A program made the translations under genes and the position numbers. Source: CAVXTF01 sp963701375 (GTDB lineage Bacteria > Actinomycetota > Acidimicrobiia > Acidimicrobiales > CAVXTF01). Taken from it: 64,000 bases of DNA. Shown piece after piece: positions 33,253 to 41,548 of this stretch. Within the stretch, counting starts at the first letter, position 1. Each line of letters begins with the position of its first letter. Where the stretch lies: NCBI GenBank assembly GCA_963701375.1, contig CAVOZT010000004.1, forward strand, positions 1,860,001-1,924,000, given 5' to 3'. The notes beneath the pieces are model-generated. The model had not been told where the DNA came from, did no database searches, and saw only the letters and a program-made list of their open reading frames with translations.

Positions 33253-33533
33253 CGATCCCCCGCGCGCGCCCCGAGCGGCCCCATGCGCCTGCCGCACGTC
33301 GGGCAGTCGTTGAGGTCCTTCTGGGCGAGCTGGTCGCACCACGAGCAGAACCGCAGGTTCTCGACCGCCCACGGCAGGCGCGAGCTCGACGGCGCGAGCG
33401 GCAGCACCTTGCCGACGACTTCGAGCTCGTCGCCGCTCTCGCGGTCGAGGTAGATCTCCTCCGGCTCCGCCTCGATCACGATCTCGCGCCCGTTCGCCGG
33501 ATTGCGCATGCGGTACCGCTGGTTCGCGCTCAC
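33249..33533 (-). CDS. Small zinc-ribbon protein
   Basis: A 94-residue soluble protein. The N-terminal half is a small beta-rich segment (YRMRNPANGREIVIEAEPEE), and the C terminus has a CSWC-x11-CPTCGRR zinc ribbon. No catalytic motif is visible. The GTG start lacks an obvious ribosome site. Translationally coupled to the lipoprotein gene downstream. Role unknown. Confidence 0.65.
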   Translation of the reverse strand: MSANQRYRMRNPANGREIVIEAEPEEIYLDRESGDELEVVGKVLPLAPSSSRLPWAVENLRFCSWCDQLAQKDLNDCPTCGRRMGPLGARAGDR

Positions 33534-33586
33534 GTGCAGGACTTTATCGGAGCGGCCGTACGGGAGCCGATCGGTAGGCTCCCGCG

Positions 33587-35173
33587 GTGCGCATCCTCGT
33601 GTTCCACGGCTACCTGCTCGCGGGGACCGGATCGAACGTCTACAACGCGCGCCTGGCGGCGGCGTTCGTGCGGCTCGGGCACGACGTGCACCTGCTTTGC
33701 CAGGACCGTCATCCCGAGCGCCAGCCGTTCGTCGACGCGGCCGGCGACTGGGACGAGGGGGCGCTGCGCGTGCGCGAGCTGCGCGACGTCGTCGCCCCGG
33801 GCCGGGCGCGGTGCGTCGTCTACCGCCCGGACATCGGCGGCCTCTTGCCGGTCTACGTCGCCGACCGCTACGAGGGGATCGAGGCGCGGACGTTCGCCGA
33901 GTGCGACGATGAGCAGCTCGCACGCTACGTCGCCGCGAACGTCGCCGCCGTGCGCGAGGTGCTCGAGCTCGTCGGCCCCGACGTCGCGCTCGCGAACCAT
34001 CTCGTGATGGGCCCGGCGATCCTCGCGCGCGCGCTCGCCGGCGCGGTCCCGTACGCGGTCAAGGTCCATGGCAGCGCGCTCGAGTACACGGTCAAGCCCG
34101 AACCGGAGCGCTTCCTGCCGTTCGCGCGCGAGGGCGTGCGCGGCGCGCGCGGCGTGCTCGTCGGCTCGCACCACACGGCGGCGAGCCTGTGGGCGGCGCT
34201 CGCGGACGCCGAGCTCGAACGCCGCACGCGCCTCGGGCCGCCGGGCGTCGACGTCGAGCGCTTCGCGCCGCGCGAGCCGCGCGCGGCGGCCGCGGGCGTG
34301 CACGCGCTCGCGGCGCGGCTGAGCGCCGGCGCCGAGGCCGCGGCGGGCGACGGCGAGGGGCAGGACGCGTTCGCGCGCGACGAGCGCGCCGCCGGCGCGG
34401 CGCTCGCGAGCGTTCGCCCGGGCGAGGAGCGGCTCGTCGCGTTCGTCGGCAAGCTGATCGTCAGCAAGGGCGTCGACCTGCTGCTCGCGGCGTGGCCGCT
34501 CGTGCTCGGAACGGCGCCCGACGCGAAGCTCGTGATCGTCGGCTTCGGCACCTACCGCGAGCCGCTGCAGGAGCTGCGCGACGCGCTCGCCGGCGGCGCG
34601 ATCGAGCGCGCGATCGAGATCGCGCGCGCCGGGCGCTCGCTCGAGGGCGAGACCGGCGCGGCGCGCCCGCTGCGCCACCTGCTGGCGTTCCTGCTCGGCC
34701 TGCGCGGCGAGCAGCGCGAGCGCTACCTCGCCGCCGCACGCACGCTGCGCGAGCGCGTCGTGCTGAGCGGGCGCCTCGAGCACGACGAGCTGGCCGACCT
34801 GCTGCCGGCGTGCGAGGCGATCGTCGTGCCGAGCACGTTCCCGGAGGCGTTCGGGATGGTCGCCGCGGAGGCCGCGGCGTGCGGCGTGCTGCCGGTCAGC
34901 GCCGCGCACTCGGGGCTCGCGGAGGTCAGCGAGGCGCTCGCTGCCGCCGTCCCCGAGGAGGTCGCCGGGCTGCTGTCGTTCGCAGTCGACGACGGCGCCG
35001 TGCAGGCGCTGGCCGAGCGCGTCGCCGGCTGGCTGGCGGCGGATCCGCGGTTGAAGGCCCGCGCGCGCGCGGGGCTCGTCGAGACGGTGCGCGAGCGCTG
35101 GTCGTGGGAGGGCGTGGCGCGCGGCGCGCTCGCGGCCGCGCGCGGCGAGCTGGAGGAGCTGCAACGCCCGTGA
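33587..35173 (+). CDS. GT4-type glycosyltransferase
   Basis: A 528-residue GT-B fold enzyme. The N domain begins RILVFHGYLLAGTGSNVYN with the Gly-rich acceptor loop; the C domain holds VAFVGKLIVSKGVDLLLAA, the nucleotide-sugar-binding VVPSTFPEAFGMVAAEAAAC (E-x7-E pattern), and a terminal helix. An insertion of about 60 residues rich in R, A and E sits near residues 350-400. Donor and acceptor are unknown. GTG start, 53 bases from the divergent zinc-ribbon gene. Confidence 0.85.
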   Translation: MRILVFHGYLLAGTGSNVYNARLAAAFVRLGHDVHLLCQDRHPERQPFVDAAGDWDEGALRVRELRDVVAPGRARCVVYRPDIGGLLPVYVADRYEGIEARTFAECDDEQLARYVAANVAAVREVLELVGPDVALANHLVMGPAILARALAGAVPYAVKVHGSALEYTVKPEPERFLPFAREGVRGARGVLVGSHHTAASLWAALADAELERRTRLGPPGVDVERFAPREPRAAAAGVHALAARLSAGAEAAAGDGEGQDAFARDERAAGAALASVRPGEERLVAFVGKLIVSKGVDLLLAAWPLVLGTAPDAKLVIVGFGTYREPLQELRDALAGGAIERAIEIARAGRSLEGETGAARPLRHLLAFLLGLRGEQRERYLAAARTLRERVVLSGRLEHDELADLLPACEAIVVPSTFPEAFGMVAAEAAACGVLPVSAAHSGLAEVSEALAAAVPEEVAGLLSFAVDDGAVQALAERVAGWLAADPRLKARARAGLVETVRERWSWEGVARGALAAARGELEELQRP

Positions 35174-35241
35174 CCGCGGGCGATGGCGCGTTTCGGCGGG
35201 CGTCGACTTGCCCGGCCCTTCGGATAATGTTCCGCCGGCCG

Positions 35242-36036
35242 ATGGGGAGCGAGCAAGCTCAGACCGACGCGCGAGAAGCGGCTGGCGCCAGACGCCGCAT
35301 GGCCGTGCGCGCGTCGACGCTCGCCGCGCTCGCGCTGCTCGCGCTCGGCGTGGCGGGCTGCTCGGTCAAGGGCGCCGACAACGCGAACGTGATCGTCGGC
35401 AAGCAGATGTTCGTCGCCAAGTGCGGCTCGTGCCACACGCTCGCGCGCGCCGAAACGAAAGGTCTCGTCGGCCCGAACCTCGACGAAGCGTTCCGCGTCG
35501 CGCTCGAAGAAGGCGAGAAGCGCAGCACCGTTCGCGGGATCGTCGAAAAACAGGTGCAGATCCCGAATCCCGAAGGGGCGATGCCGAAGAACCTCGTCAG
35601 CGGCGCGGACCTGCAGGACGTCGCCGCGTACGTCTCCGAATCGGCCGCCAAGTCCGGCAAGGACACGGGCCTGCTCGCGAGCGCCGTGAAGGCGCCCGGC
35701 TCGGGCAAGCCGGCGGAAGAGAAGGGCGGCAAGCTGTCGATCGCCGCGAACGCGCAGGGGCAGCTCGCGTACGAATCGAACAAGGCGTCGGCGAAAGCCG
35801 GCGCTGTGACGATCGAAATGCCGAACATGTCCGGCGTCTCGCACAACATCGCGATCGAAACGGGCGAAGGCGGCGCGAGCGCGAAGGGCACGAAGCTCGG
35901 CGCGAGCGAATTCGTCTCGAAGGGCACGGCGAAGGTCAACGTGACGCTCAAGGCCGGCACGTACACGTTCTTCTGCGAGGCGCCCGGGCACCGTCAGGCC
36001 GGCATGTACGGCACGCTCACGGTTAAGTCGAGCTAG
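35242..36036 (+). CDS. Cytochrome c / cupredoxin fusion lipoprotein
   Basis: A membrane-anchored electron carrier. A lipoprotein signal ends LALGVAGC (cysteine near residue 37). Residues 50-130 form a class I cytochrome c with CGSCH haem attachment and the distal methionine in AMPKNL. A Lys/Gly linker follows, then a cupredoxin-like domain with SHNIAI and FFCEAPGHRQAGMYG, giving the His-Cys-His-Met copper ligands. Its position beside the oxidase genes suggests it donates electrons to an aa3 oxidase. The start is one of three ATGs; MAVRAST 19 codons on would also keep the signal. Confidence 0.8.
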   Translation: MGSEQAQTDAREAAGARRRMAVRASTLAALALLALGVAGCSVKGADNANVIVGKQMFVAKCGSCHTLARAETKGLVGPNLDEAFRVALEEGEKRSTVRGIVEKQVQIPNPEGAMPKNLVSGADLQDVAAYVSESAAKSGKDTGLLASAVKAPGSGKPAEEKGGKLSIAANAQGQLAYESNKASAKAGAVTIEMPNMSGVSHNIAIETGEGGASAKGTKLGASEFVSKGTAKVNVTLKAGTYTFFCEAPGHRQAGMYGTLTVKSS

Positions 36037-36170
36037 ACCCGCAGCAGCGGGTCGTGCGCGAAGAAGAAGAACCACACGACGAACGCGACGATCGCGAGCA
36101 CGACGAGCAGCGTCGCGATCGCCTCGACGGCGCCGACGAGGTCGCGCTTGCCCTGCCCGAGCGGGTCCAT
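36033..36170 (-). CDS. Tiny single-helix membrane protein in cox locus
   Basis: 45 residues, MDPLGQGKRDLVGAVE followed by one long hydrophobic helix ending WFFFFAHDPLLRV. The stop overlaps the convergent cytochrome c gene by four bases. It has the size and topology of small accessory oxidase subunits. No family assignment is possible by eye. Confidence 0.5.
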   Translation of the reverse strand: MDPLGQGKRDLVGAVEAIATLLVVLAIVAFVVWFFFFAHDPLLRV

Positions 36171-36213
36171 TCGTCTACGCGCGCCGCCACACGAGCGCGA
36201 GCGGCGTCCGCCG

Positions 36214-36324
36214 CTAGGCGATCGCGCGGACGATCAAGATCACGGCGATCACGACGACGGCGACGGCGAGGACGTACAGCAGCAGCCGAAACGCCTCACC
36301 CTCGCTGCGCAGCGGGTTCAGCAC
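36214..36324 (-). CDS. Tiny single-helix membrane protein in cox locus
   Basis: 36 residues, VLNPLRSEGEAFRLLLYV then a Val/Ile-rich helix to the end. The GTG start is uncertain. Same strand as coxC, about 110 bases downstream of it. Plausible small oxidase subunit, unproven. Confidence 0.45.
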   Translation of the reverse strand: MLNPLRSEGEAFRLLLYVLAVAVVVIAVILIVRAIA

Positions 36325-36334
36325 GCCGTACGCC

Positions 36335-36436
36335 CTGACGGACGTAGGTCAAGCGATACAAGGACGCAAGGAGCGAAATGTGCTCTGCACATGAGCGACT
36401 GAGGACGCCGTAGCGCGCAGCGCCTACGTTCGTCAG
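36335..36436 (-). repeat. Inverted-repeat RNA element after coxC
   Basis: Arms CTGACGGACGTAGG and CCTACGTTCGTCAG (one mismatch) enclose about 74 bases that include the perfect hairpin ATGTGC-TCT-GCACAT. The outer arm overlaps the coxC stop codon. It may form a two-stem structure in the mRNA between coxC and the tiny genes. Confidence 0.45.
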
Positions 36437-37047
36437 AGGATGTAGACGGTGGTGTAGACGACCAACCACATGATGTCGACGAAGTGCCAGTAGATGCCGG
36501 GCACTTCGACGCCGCGATGGGACTCGGGGCTGTAGTGGCCGCGGAACGAGCGGATCGTGACGAACAGCAGCAGCAGCAGGCCGATGAACACGTGCGCGCC
36601 GTGCAGGCCGGTGAGCGAGTAGAAGATCGTCTGCTGGGCGCCGTCCTGAGGCGCGAAGCCGATGTTCGCGTACTCGTTGATCTGAATGAAGAGGAACGTG
36701 CAGCCGAGCAGGAACGTCGTCAGCATGCCCGCCTTCAGCCCGAAGCGGTTGCCTTTCTTGATCGCCTGCTCGGCCCAGTGGATCGTGAACGACGAGGAGA
36801 CGAGGATCGCCGTGTTGACGCCGGCGACTTCGACCGGCAGCTTCGTGCCGTGCGCCGGCCACGCATCGCCCTGGGCGATGCGGATGAAGAAGTACGCGGT
36901 GAAGAACGCGCCGAAGACCATGATCTCGGAGATGATGAAAAGCAGCATCCCGAGCAGCTGCGGCTCGACGCGCGAGCTTTTGTGCGCCGGCGGCGGCCCG
37001 TGGTGCTCGTGGTCGCCGGCGCCGTGCGCGATGCTCGCTGCCTCCAT
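36433..37047 (-). CDS. coxC: Cytochrome c oxidase subunit III
   Basis: 204 residues, five membrane helices, the short form lacking the first two helices of the seven-helix type. Family segments are LFIISEIMVFGAFFTAYF near 35-55, FFIRIA, FLGCTFLFIQINEYAN and GLHGAHVFIGLLLL, plus the final YWHFVDIMWLVVYTTVYIL. It stabilises subunit I in the membrane. The first 25 residues are His/Pro-rich. It follows the Usp-like gene by about 10 bases in the coxB-coxA-usp-coxC direction. Confidence 0.92.
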   Translation of the reverse strand: MEAASIAHGAGDHEHHGPPPAHKSSRVEPQLLGMLLFIISEIMVFGAFFTAYFFIRIAQGDAWPAHGTKLPVEVAGVNTAILVSSSFTIHWAEQAIKKGNRFGLKAGMLTTFLLGCTFLFIQINEYANIGFAPQDGAQQTIFYSLTGLHGAHVFIGLLLLLFVTIRSFRGHYSPESHRGVEVPGIYWHFVDIMWLVVYTTVYIL

Positions 37048-37057
37048 CGCTCCTCCG

Positions 37058-37897
37058 CTAGGCGGCCGGGGCCGCGGTCGGGGCCTGAACGTCGACGACG
37101 ACGTGCTCGACCGGCGCCGACGTCGTGTGCTGGACGCGCTCGATCAGGTGCGAGCGCAACCAGCCCGAGCGCGCGCCGGGCAACGTCGAGATGACGATGT
37201 CGTCGACGCGGAACAGCTCGAGTGCGTTGACGGCGGCGGTGTACGGGTCGGGGTCGCCGATCATGCCCGACGCGAGCAGGCCGGCGTCGTGCAGGCGGTC
37301 GAGCATCGTCGCCAGGCGCGCGCGCGCCTGGCGCGGCGCGTCGCCGGTGCCGTCGGGCTGCGGCACGACGACGACGAACAGGCGGCGGCCGTCCGCCGCG
37401 CCCTTCTCCTTCAGGCGGTCGAGCAGGTTCTCGCCTTCGAGCGTCTTCGACGCGAGCACGAGCGTCACCTCGAACGGGAGGCCCTCGTGCTCGAGGTCGA
37501 CGACGATGTGCTCGACCGGCAGGCCGGACGCGTTGCGGATTCGCTCGATCAGGTCGCGCCGCAGCCAGCCGGAGCTGAGCGCGGGGTACGTCGAGACGAT
37601 GATCTCGTCGGGCCGGTGCGCGGAGATCGCGTCCATCGTCGCGAGGAACGGGTCGGCGTCGCCGACTTCGCCGGTCGCGTCGATCGACTCGCTGGCGACA
37701 AGCGAGAGCGCCAGGTCGACGCGCGCCTGCGCCGATTCGCGCACGGCCTCGTCGTAGATCACGAGGCCCGCGGACGGGTTGCTCTGCGGCACGACGAGCC
37801 GAAAGCGCACGTCGCCCTCGGCCGCGCTCGCGCGGACGGCGTCGAGCAGCTTGGCGCCGCCGAGCGTTCGGTTGGCGACGACGAGGACTTCCTTCAT
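37058..37897 (-). CDS. Protein with two Usp-like domains in cox operon
   Basis: 279 residues made of two similar halves. Each ends with a near-identical module: DEIIVSTYPALSSGWLRRDL in the first half and DDIVISTLPGARSGWLRSHL in the second, followed by PVEHIVVD or PVEHVVVD. The fold resembles universal stress proteins, though the ATP-binding GxxG-x9-G(S/T) motif is replaced by S-GWLR. It lies between coxA and coxC with short gaps, so it is co-expressed with the oxidase. A role in assembly or stress adjustment is conjecture. Confidence 0.7.
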   Translation of the reverse strand: MKEVLVVANRTLGGAKLLDAVRASAAEGDVRFRLVVPQSNPSAGLVIYDEAVRESAQARVDLALSLVASESIDATGEVGDADPFLATMDAISAHRPDEIIVSTYPALSSGWLRRDLIERIRNASGLPVEHIVVDLEHEGLPFEVTLVLASKTLEGENLLDRLKEKGAADGRRLFVVVVPQPDGTGDAPRQARARLATMLDRLHDAGLLASGMIGDPDPYTAAVNALELFRVDDIVISTLPGARSGWLRSHLIERVQHTTSAPVEHVVVDVQAPTAAPAA

Positions 37898-37913
37898 TGG
37901 CGTGCTCCTCCGC

Positions 37914-39905
37914 TCATTCTCTCGATGCCTGCACGGTTCCGGCTCCGGCGCCGGCGGCGGCCGTCGCGGGCGCCGGCGTCGGCGCGAACGTGCCGTGCAC
38001 GGCGCCCGGGATGCCGTACTCGTAGGGACCGCCGACGACCGTCGGCAGCTTGTCGAAGTTGAACACCGGCGGCGGCGAGGAGACCTGCCACTCGAGCGTC
38101 ATCCCGCGCCACGGGTTCTTCACGGAGATCGGACCGCCGCGCCAGCTCGTGACCATGTTGTAGAGGAAGATCAGCGTCGACAGGCCGAGGATCCAGCTCG
38201 CGATCGAGATGAACAGGTTGAGGTCGGCGAACTGCGCCGGGTACGTGGCGACGCGACGCGGCATGCCCTGCAGGCCGAGGATGTGCATCGGCGCGAAAGT
38301 AAGGTTGAAAAACACGAACGTCGTCCAGAAGTGCCATCTGCCCAGGCGCTCGTCGTACATCCGCCCGGTCATCTTCGGGAACCAGTAGTAGACGCCGGCG
38401 AAGACCGTGAACAGCGATCCGCCGAACAGCACGTAGTGGATGTGCGCGACGATGAAGTACGTCGCCGAGACGTGGATGTCGAACGGGATCATCGCGAGCA
38501 TGATCCCGCTGATGCCGCCGAGCGTGAACGTCGTGATGAAGCCGAGCGCGAACAGCATCGGTGTATCGAGATGCAGCACGCCTCGCCACAGCGTCGCCAG
38601 CCACGAGAACACCTTGATCCCCGTCGGCACGGCGATGATCGCCGTCGTGATCGCCATCGGGATGCGGATCCACGAGGCCATGCCCGACGTGAACATGTGG
38701 TGCGCCCAGACGGTGAAGCCGAGCCCGACGATCGCGAGCAGCGAGAAGGCCATCATCCGGTAGCCGAAGATCGGCTTGCGCGCCTTCACGGCGATCACTT
38801 CGCTGACGATGCCGAAGCCGGGCAGGATCATGATGTAGACGGCCGGATGCGAGTAGAACCAGAAGACGTGCTGGTACATCAGCACGTCGCCGCCCTTCGC
38901 CGCGTTGAAGAAGTTGAAGCCGAGCGCGCGGTCGAGCAGCACGAAGAACTGCGACGCGGCGATGAACGGCGTCGCGATCACGACGAGCAGCGACGTCGCG
39001 AAGTTCGCCCACACGAGCAGCGGCAGCCGGAAGAAGCTCATCCCCGGCGCGCGCATCGTGATGATCGTGACGAGGAAGTTGAGCGCGGTCATGATCGAGG
39101 AGGCGCCCGCGAACTGCACGGCGAGCGAGAAGAACGTCTGCCCGACGGGCGCGTCGGTCGACAGCGGCGCGTACGCCGTCCAGCCGTCGGCGAACGCGCC
39201 GCCGGGCGCGAAGAAGCTGCCGATCATCAGCGCGCCGGCGACCGGCAGGAGCCAGAACGACAGCGCGTTCAGGCGCGGGAACGCCATGTCGGGCGCGCCG
39301 ATCATCAGCGGGATGACGAAGTTGCCGAGGCCCGCGAAGACGGGGATCACGAACAGGAAGATCAACAGCGACGCGTGGACCGAGAAGAGGCCGTTGTACG
39401 TGTTCGCATCGACGAACTGCGCGCCCGGCGCGGCGAGCTCGGCGCGCATCAGCATCGCGATCAGCCCGCCGACGAGCAGGAAGAAGAACGAGCTGACCGT
39501 GTACTGGATGCCGATCACCTTGTGGTCGGTGTTGATGCGGAAGTAGTCCTTCCACGTGTACGCGCCGTGGCCCGAGTGGTCCTCCGGGCGCGTCGGGCGC
39601 CCGATCGCCCAGTAGAACCAGTAGTCGAAGCCGCCGATCCCGACGAGGAACAGCAGCGGCGCGGCGATCAGCGAGACCGTCAGGATCGCTTCGCCGTCGA
39701 TGTAGTGCTTGAACGTCGTGTGACCGGTGGTCATCCGCACGAGCCACGTCAGCCCGAACGCGAACGCGACGCCGAGCAGCATCATCCAGGCGGCGCGGTA
39801 GAAGCCGGGCGCGCGCAGTTTCGCCCCGAGCGAGACGTTCGAGCCGCCGCCGTAGCCGGACGGGCTCGGGCGCGAGGGGCCGGGAGCGTGCACGGCGGTC
39901 GCCAT
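37914..39905 (-). CDS. ctaD: Cytochrome c oxidase subunit I, A2-type (YSHPAV)
   Basis: 663 residues, a haem-copper oxidase subunit I with at least 12 helices and two extra N-terminal helices. Haem a ligand in FSVHASLLIFLF; CuB ligands in YSHPAVYIMILPGFG and WAHHMF; haem a3/a ligands in HIHYVLFGG. The usual GHPEV glutamate is absent and the YS pair precedes HP, the hallmark of A2 oxidases. K-channel Ser/Thr/Lys residues appear in PTGIKVFSWLAT. It pumps protons while reducing O2. It pairs with the coxB 55 bases upstream. Confidence 0.92.
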   Translation of the reverse strand: MATAVHAPGPSRPSPSGYGGGSNVSLGAKLRAPGFYRAAWMMLLGVAFAFGLTWLVRMTTGHTTFKHYIDGEAILTVSLIAAPLLFLVGIGGFDYWFYWAIGRPTRPEDHSGHGAYTWKDYFRINTDHKVIGIQYTVSSFFFLLVGGLIAMLMRAELAAPGAQFVDANTYNGLFSVHASLLIFLFVIPVFAGLGNFVIPLMIGAPDMAFPRLNALSFWLLPVAGALMIGSFFAPGGAFADGWTAYAPLSTDAPVGQTFFSLAVQFAGASSIMTALNFLVTIITMRAPGMSFFRLPLLVWANFATSLLVVIATPFIAASQFFVLLDRALGFNFFNAAKGGDVLMYQHVFWFYSHPAVYIMILPGFGIVSEVIAVKARKPIFGYRMMAFSLLAIVGLGFTVWAHHMFTSGMASWIRIPMAITTAIIAVPTGIKVFSWLATLWRGVLHLDTPMLFALGFITTFTLGGISGIMLAMIPFDIHVSATYFIVAHIHYVLFGGSLFTVFAGVYYWFPKMTGRMYDERLGRWHFWTTFVFFNLTFAPMHILGLQGMPRRVATYPAQFADLNLFISIASWILGLSTLIFLYNMVTSWRGGPISVKNPWRGMTLEWQVSSPPPVFNFDKLPTVVGGPYEYGIPGAVHGTFAPTPAPATAAAGAGAGTVQASRE

Positions 39906-39960
39906 CAGCGCGACCTCCGAACGGCCACGATCGAACTCGCTCGCACGCTCATGCCCGCCA

Positions 39961-40752
39961 TTATCCCGCAGCGGTCCCCGTCGTGCCAGCGCTCGCGCCG
40001 GCGCCGGTCGAGGCGCTCGCCGTGCTCGAGGCGAGCTCGCTCCTCAGCCACGCCTTGAAGTCGGCTTCCGGCATCACGTGCACCTTCGAGCGCATCGTCG
40101 AGTGCCCGACGCCGCACAGCAGGTTGCAGACGATCGGGTAGCTGCCGACGCGGTCGGGCGTCGCGCGCCAGTGCGTCGTGATCCCCGGCACGACATCCTC
40201 CTGGATCCGGAACGCGGGGATCCAGAACGCGTGGATCACGTCCTTCGAGCGCAGGTCGAATTTGACCGACTCGCCCTCCGGCAGGTACAGCTGGTGCGTT
40301 TCCAGCGGCTTGCCGCCGGTCACGGACGGCGGGTACTGGAAGCTCCACTCGAACTGCTGGCCGGTGACGGCGACGTTGATCTCCCTCGCCGGCTTCTTCT
40401 CGTTGTCGTGCAGCACGACGAACGAGTACGAGATCAGCCCGAGCAGCAGGATCGCCGGCGCGGCCGTCCAGACGACCTCCAGGCGCGTGTTGCCGTGGAT
40501 CGGCGGGCCGTCCTTGAGCTCCTCGCCGGGCTTCATCCGGAACTGCCACGCGCAGTACAGGATCACGGTGACGACGAGCACGAAGATCGGCACCGACGCG
40601 ATCACGAGCACGTGGTAGAGGCGGTCGGTGTTGTGCGCCTGCGTCGACGCCTGCACCGGGAACCAGTGGATCACGAAGCTGAGCACGATGCCGATCGCGA
40701 TCGCGATCACGGCCGCGATGATCGTGTAGATCAGCGACCGCTGCCTAGACAT
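39961..40752 (-). CDS. ctaC: Cytochrome c oxidase subunit II
   Basis: 263 residues. Two N-terminal membrane helices, then a periplasmic CuA cupredoxin. CuA ligands are visible in DVIHAFWIP and CNLLCGVGHSTM (C-x3-C-x3-H-x2-M). The glutamate that usually follows the first cysteine by two is replaced by leucine. QQFEWSFQYPP is the aromatic electron-entry segment. The last 25 residues are Ala/Gly/Ser/Thr-rich. First gene of the minus-strand ctaC-ctaD-usp-coxC unit. Confidence 0.92.
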   Translation of the reverse strand: MSRQRSLIYTIIAAVIAIAIGIVLSFVIHWFPVQASTQAHNTDRLYHVLVIASVPIFVLVVTVILYCAWQFRMKPGEELKDGPPIHGNTRLEVVWTAAPAILLLGLISYSFVVLHDNEKKPAREINVAVTGQQFEWSFQYPPSVTGGKPLETHQLYLPEGESVKFDLRSKDVIHAFWIPAFRIQEDVVPGITTHWRATPDRVGSYPIVCNLLCGVGHSTMRSKVHVMPEADFKAWLRSELASSTASASTGAGASAGTTGTAAG

Positions 40753-40952
40753 GCGCCGCGCGGGCTCCGTCCCGGACGGGCCTCAGGGCTTGGGGTGCCG
40801 CGATCCTCTCCATCGCGGGCGTGATCCTAATGCCTTCTCCACGGGAACGGCTCGACGCTTGACTGGCGCGCATCGGGGTAATAGATTGAGCCAATCGTTG
40901 CAAATGCTCGAGCGGGTCCGACTGGCTCAGTCGGCAGGCGAAAGGAGGGGCG

Positions 40953-41366
40953 ATGCAAGTCAGCGAAGGGATGAGCCCGACGGTCCTCGCCGTCGGCCCG
41001 ACACACACGCTGCGCGCGGTCGCGCAGCTGATGTCGGCGCGCCGCGTCGGCGCCGCCGTCGTGATGGACCCCGACGGCAACGGGCCCGCGATCATCACCG
41101 AGCGCGACATCCTCACGTCGCTCGGCGCCGGCGAGGATCCCGACGCGGAGCTCGTCGCCACGCACCTGACCGGCGACGTCGTGTACGCCGCGCCCGACTG
41201 GTCGCTCGAGCAGGCGGCAGCCGCGATGGTGCGCGGCGGCTTCCGCCATTTGATCGTCGTCGAGAGGGGAGAGACGGTGGGCATTCTCTCCGTTCGCGAC
41301 GTCGTGCGCTGCTGGACCGACGACGGAGCGATCTGTCCGGTCCCGGTCAGCGCAGGGGTGGGGTGA
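40953..41366 (+). CDS. Two-CBS-domain protein
   Basis: 137 residues comprising a tandem CBS pair (Bateman module) and nothing else. CBS1 ends AIITERDILTSL and CBS2 ends VGILSVRDVVRCW; both have the (T/S)xRD phosphate-binding turn. Such proteins sense adenine nucleotides or NAD. AAAGGAGGGG precedes the ATG. It stands alone on the plus strand between two oxidase operons, followed by a strong hairpin. Confidence 0.85.
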   Translation: MQVSEGMSPTVLAVGPTHTLRAVAQLMSARRVGAAVVMDPDGNGPAIITERDILTSLGAGEDPDAELVATHLTGDVVYAAPDWSLEQAAAAMVRGGFRHLIVVERGETVGILSVRDVVRCWTDDGAICPVPVSAGVG

Positions 41367-41374
41367 GTGAGGGT

Positions 41375-41402
41375 TCGCGCGCGGTTTGGGGACCGCGCGC
41401 GA
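41375..41402 (+). terminator. Hairpin after CBS gene
   Basis: A perfect 11-bp stem TCGCGCGCGGT/ACCGCGCGCGA with loop TTGGGG, eight bases after the CBS stop. No T-run follows, so it may be a weak terminator or a 3'-end stabiliser. Confidence 0.6.
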
Positions 41403-41433
41403 CGCCCCCATCGATCTGATCGTGCTCGTCGTT

Positions 41434-41531
41434 CGGAGGGCGCATGCGCCCTCCGCGTTCCGGACCGTGCATGCACGGTCCGGCCGACCGGCACATGTGC
41501 CGGTCGGGTCAGGGCCGCATGCGGCCCTGAC
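41434..41531. repeat. Array of four perfect CATG-centred palindromes
   Basis: Four perfect palindromes: 41434-41455 (22 bp), then after four bases 41460-41483, 41484-41507 and 41508-41531 (24 bp each, abutting with no gap). Half-sites are CGGAGGGCGCA, CCGGACCGTGCA, CCGACCGGCACA and GTCAGGGCCGCA, so arm sequences differ while symmetry and the CATG centre are kept. A smaller TCGCATGCGA palindrome follows at 41538-41547. The array is intergenic, between the CBS gene and a convergent cox gene. Confidence 0.9.
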
Positions 41532-41548
41532 GCAACTCGCATGCGACG

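Noticed and set aside
37779..40058. 759-residue plus-strand open frame over coxA and coxB
   Set aside because: Low-complexity R/D/E/H product, antisense to well-supported oxidase genes.
41434..41531. CRISPR array
   Set aside because: Units are self-complementary and different from each other, with no spacers and no cas genes.
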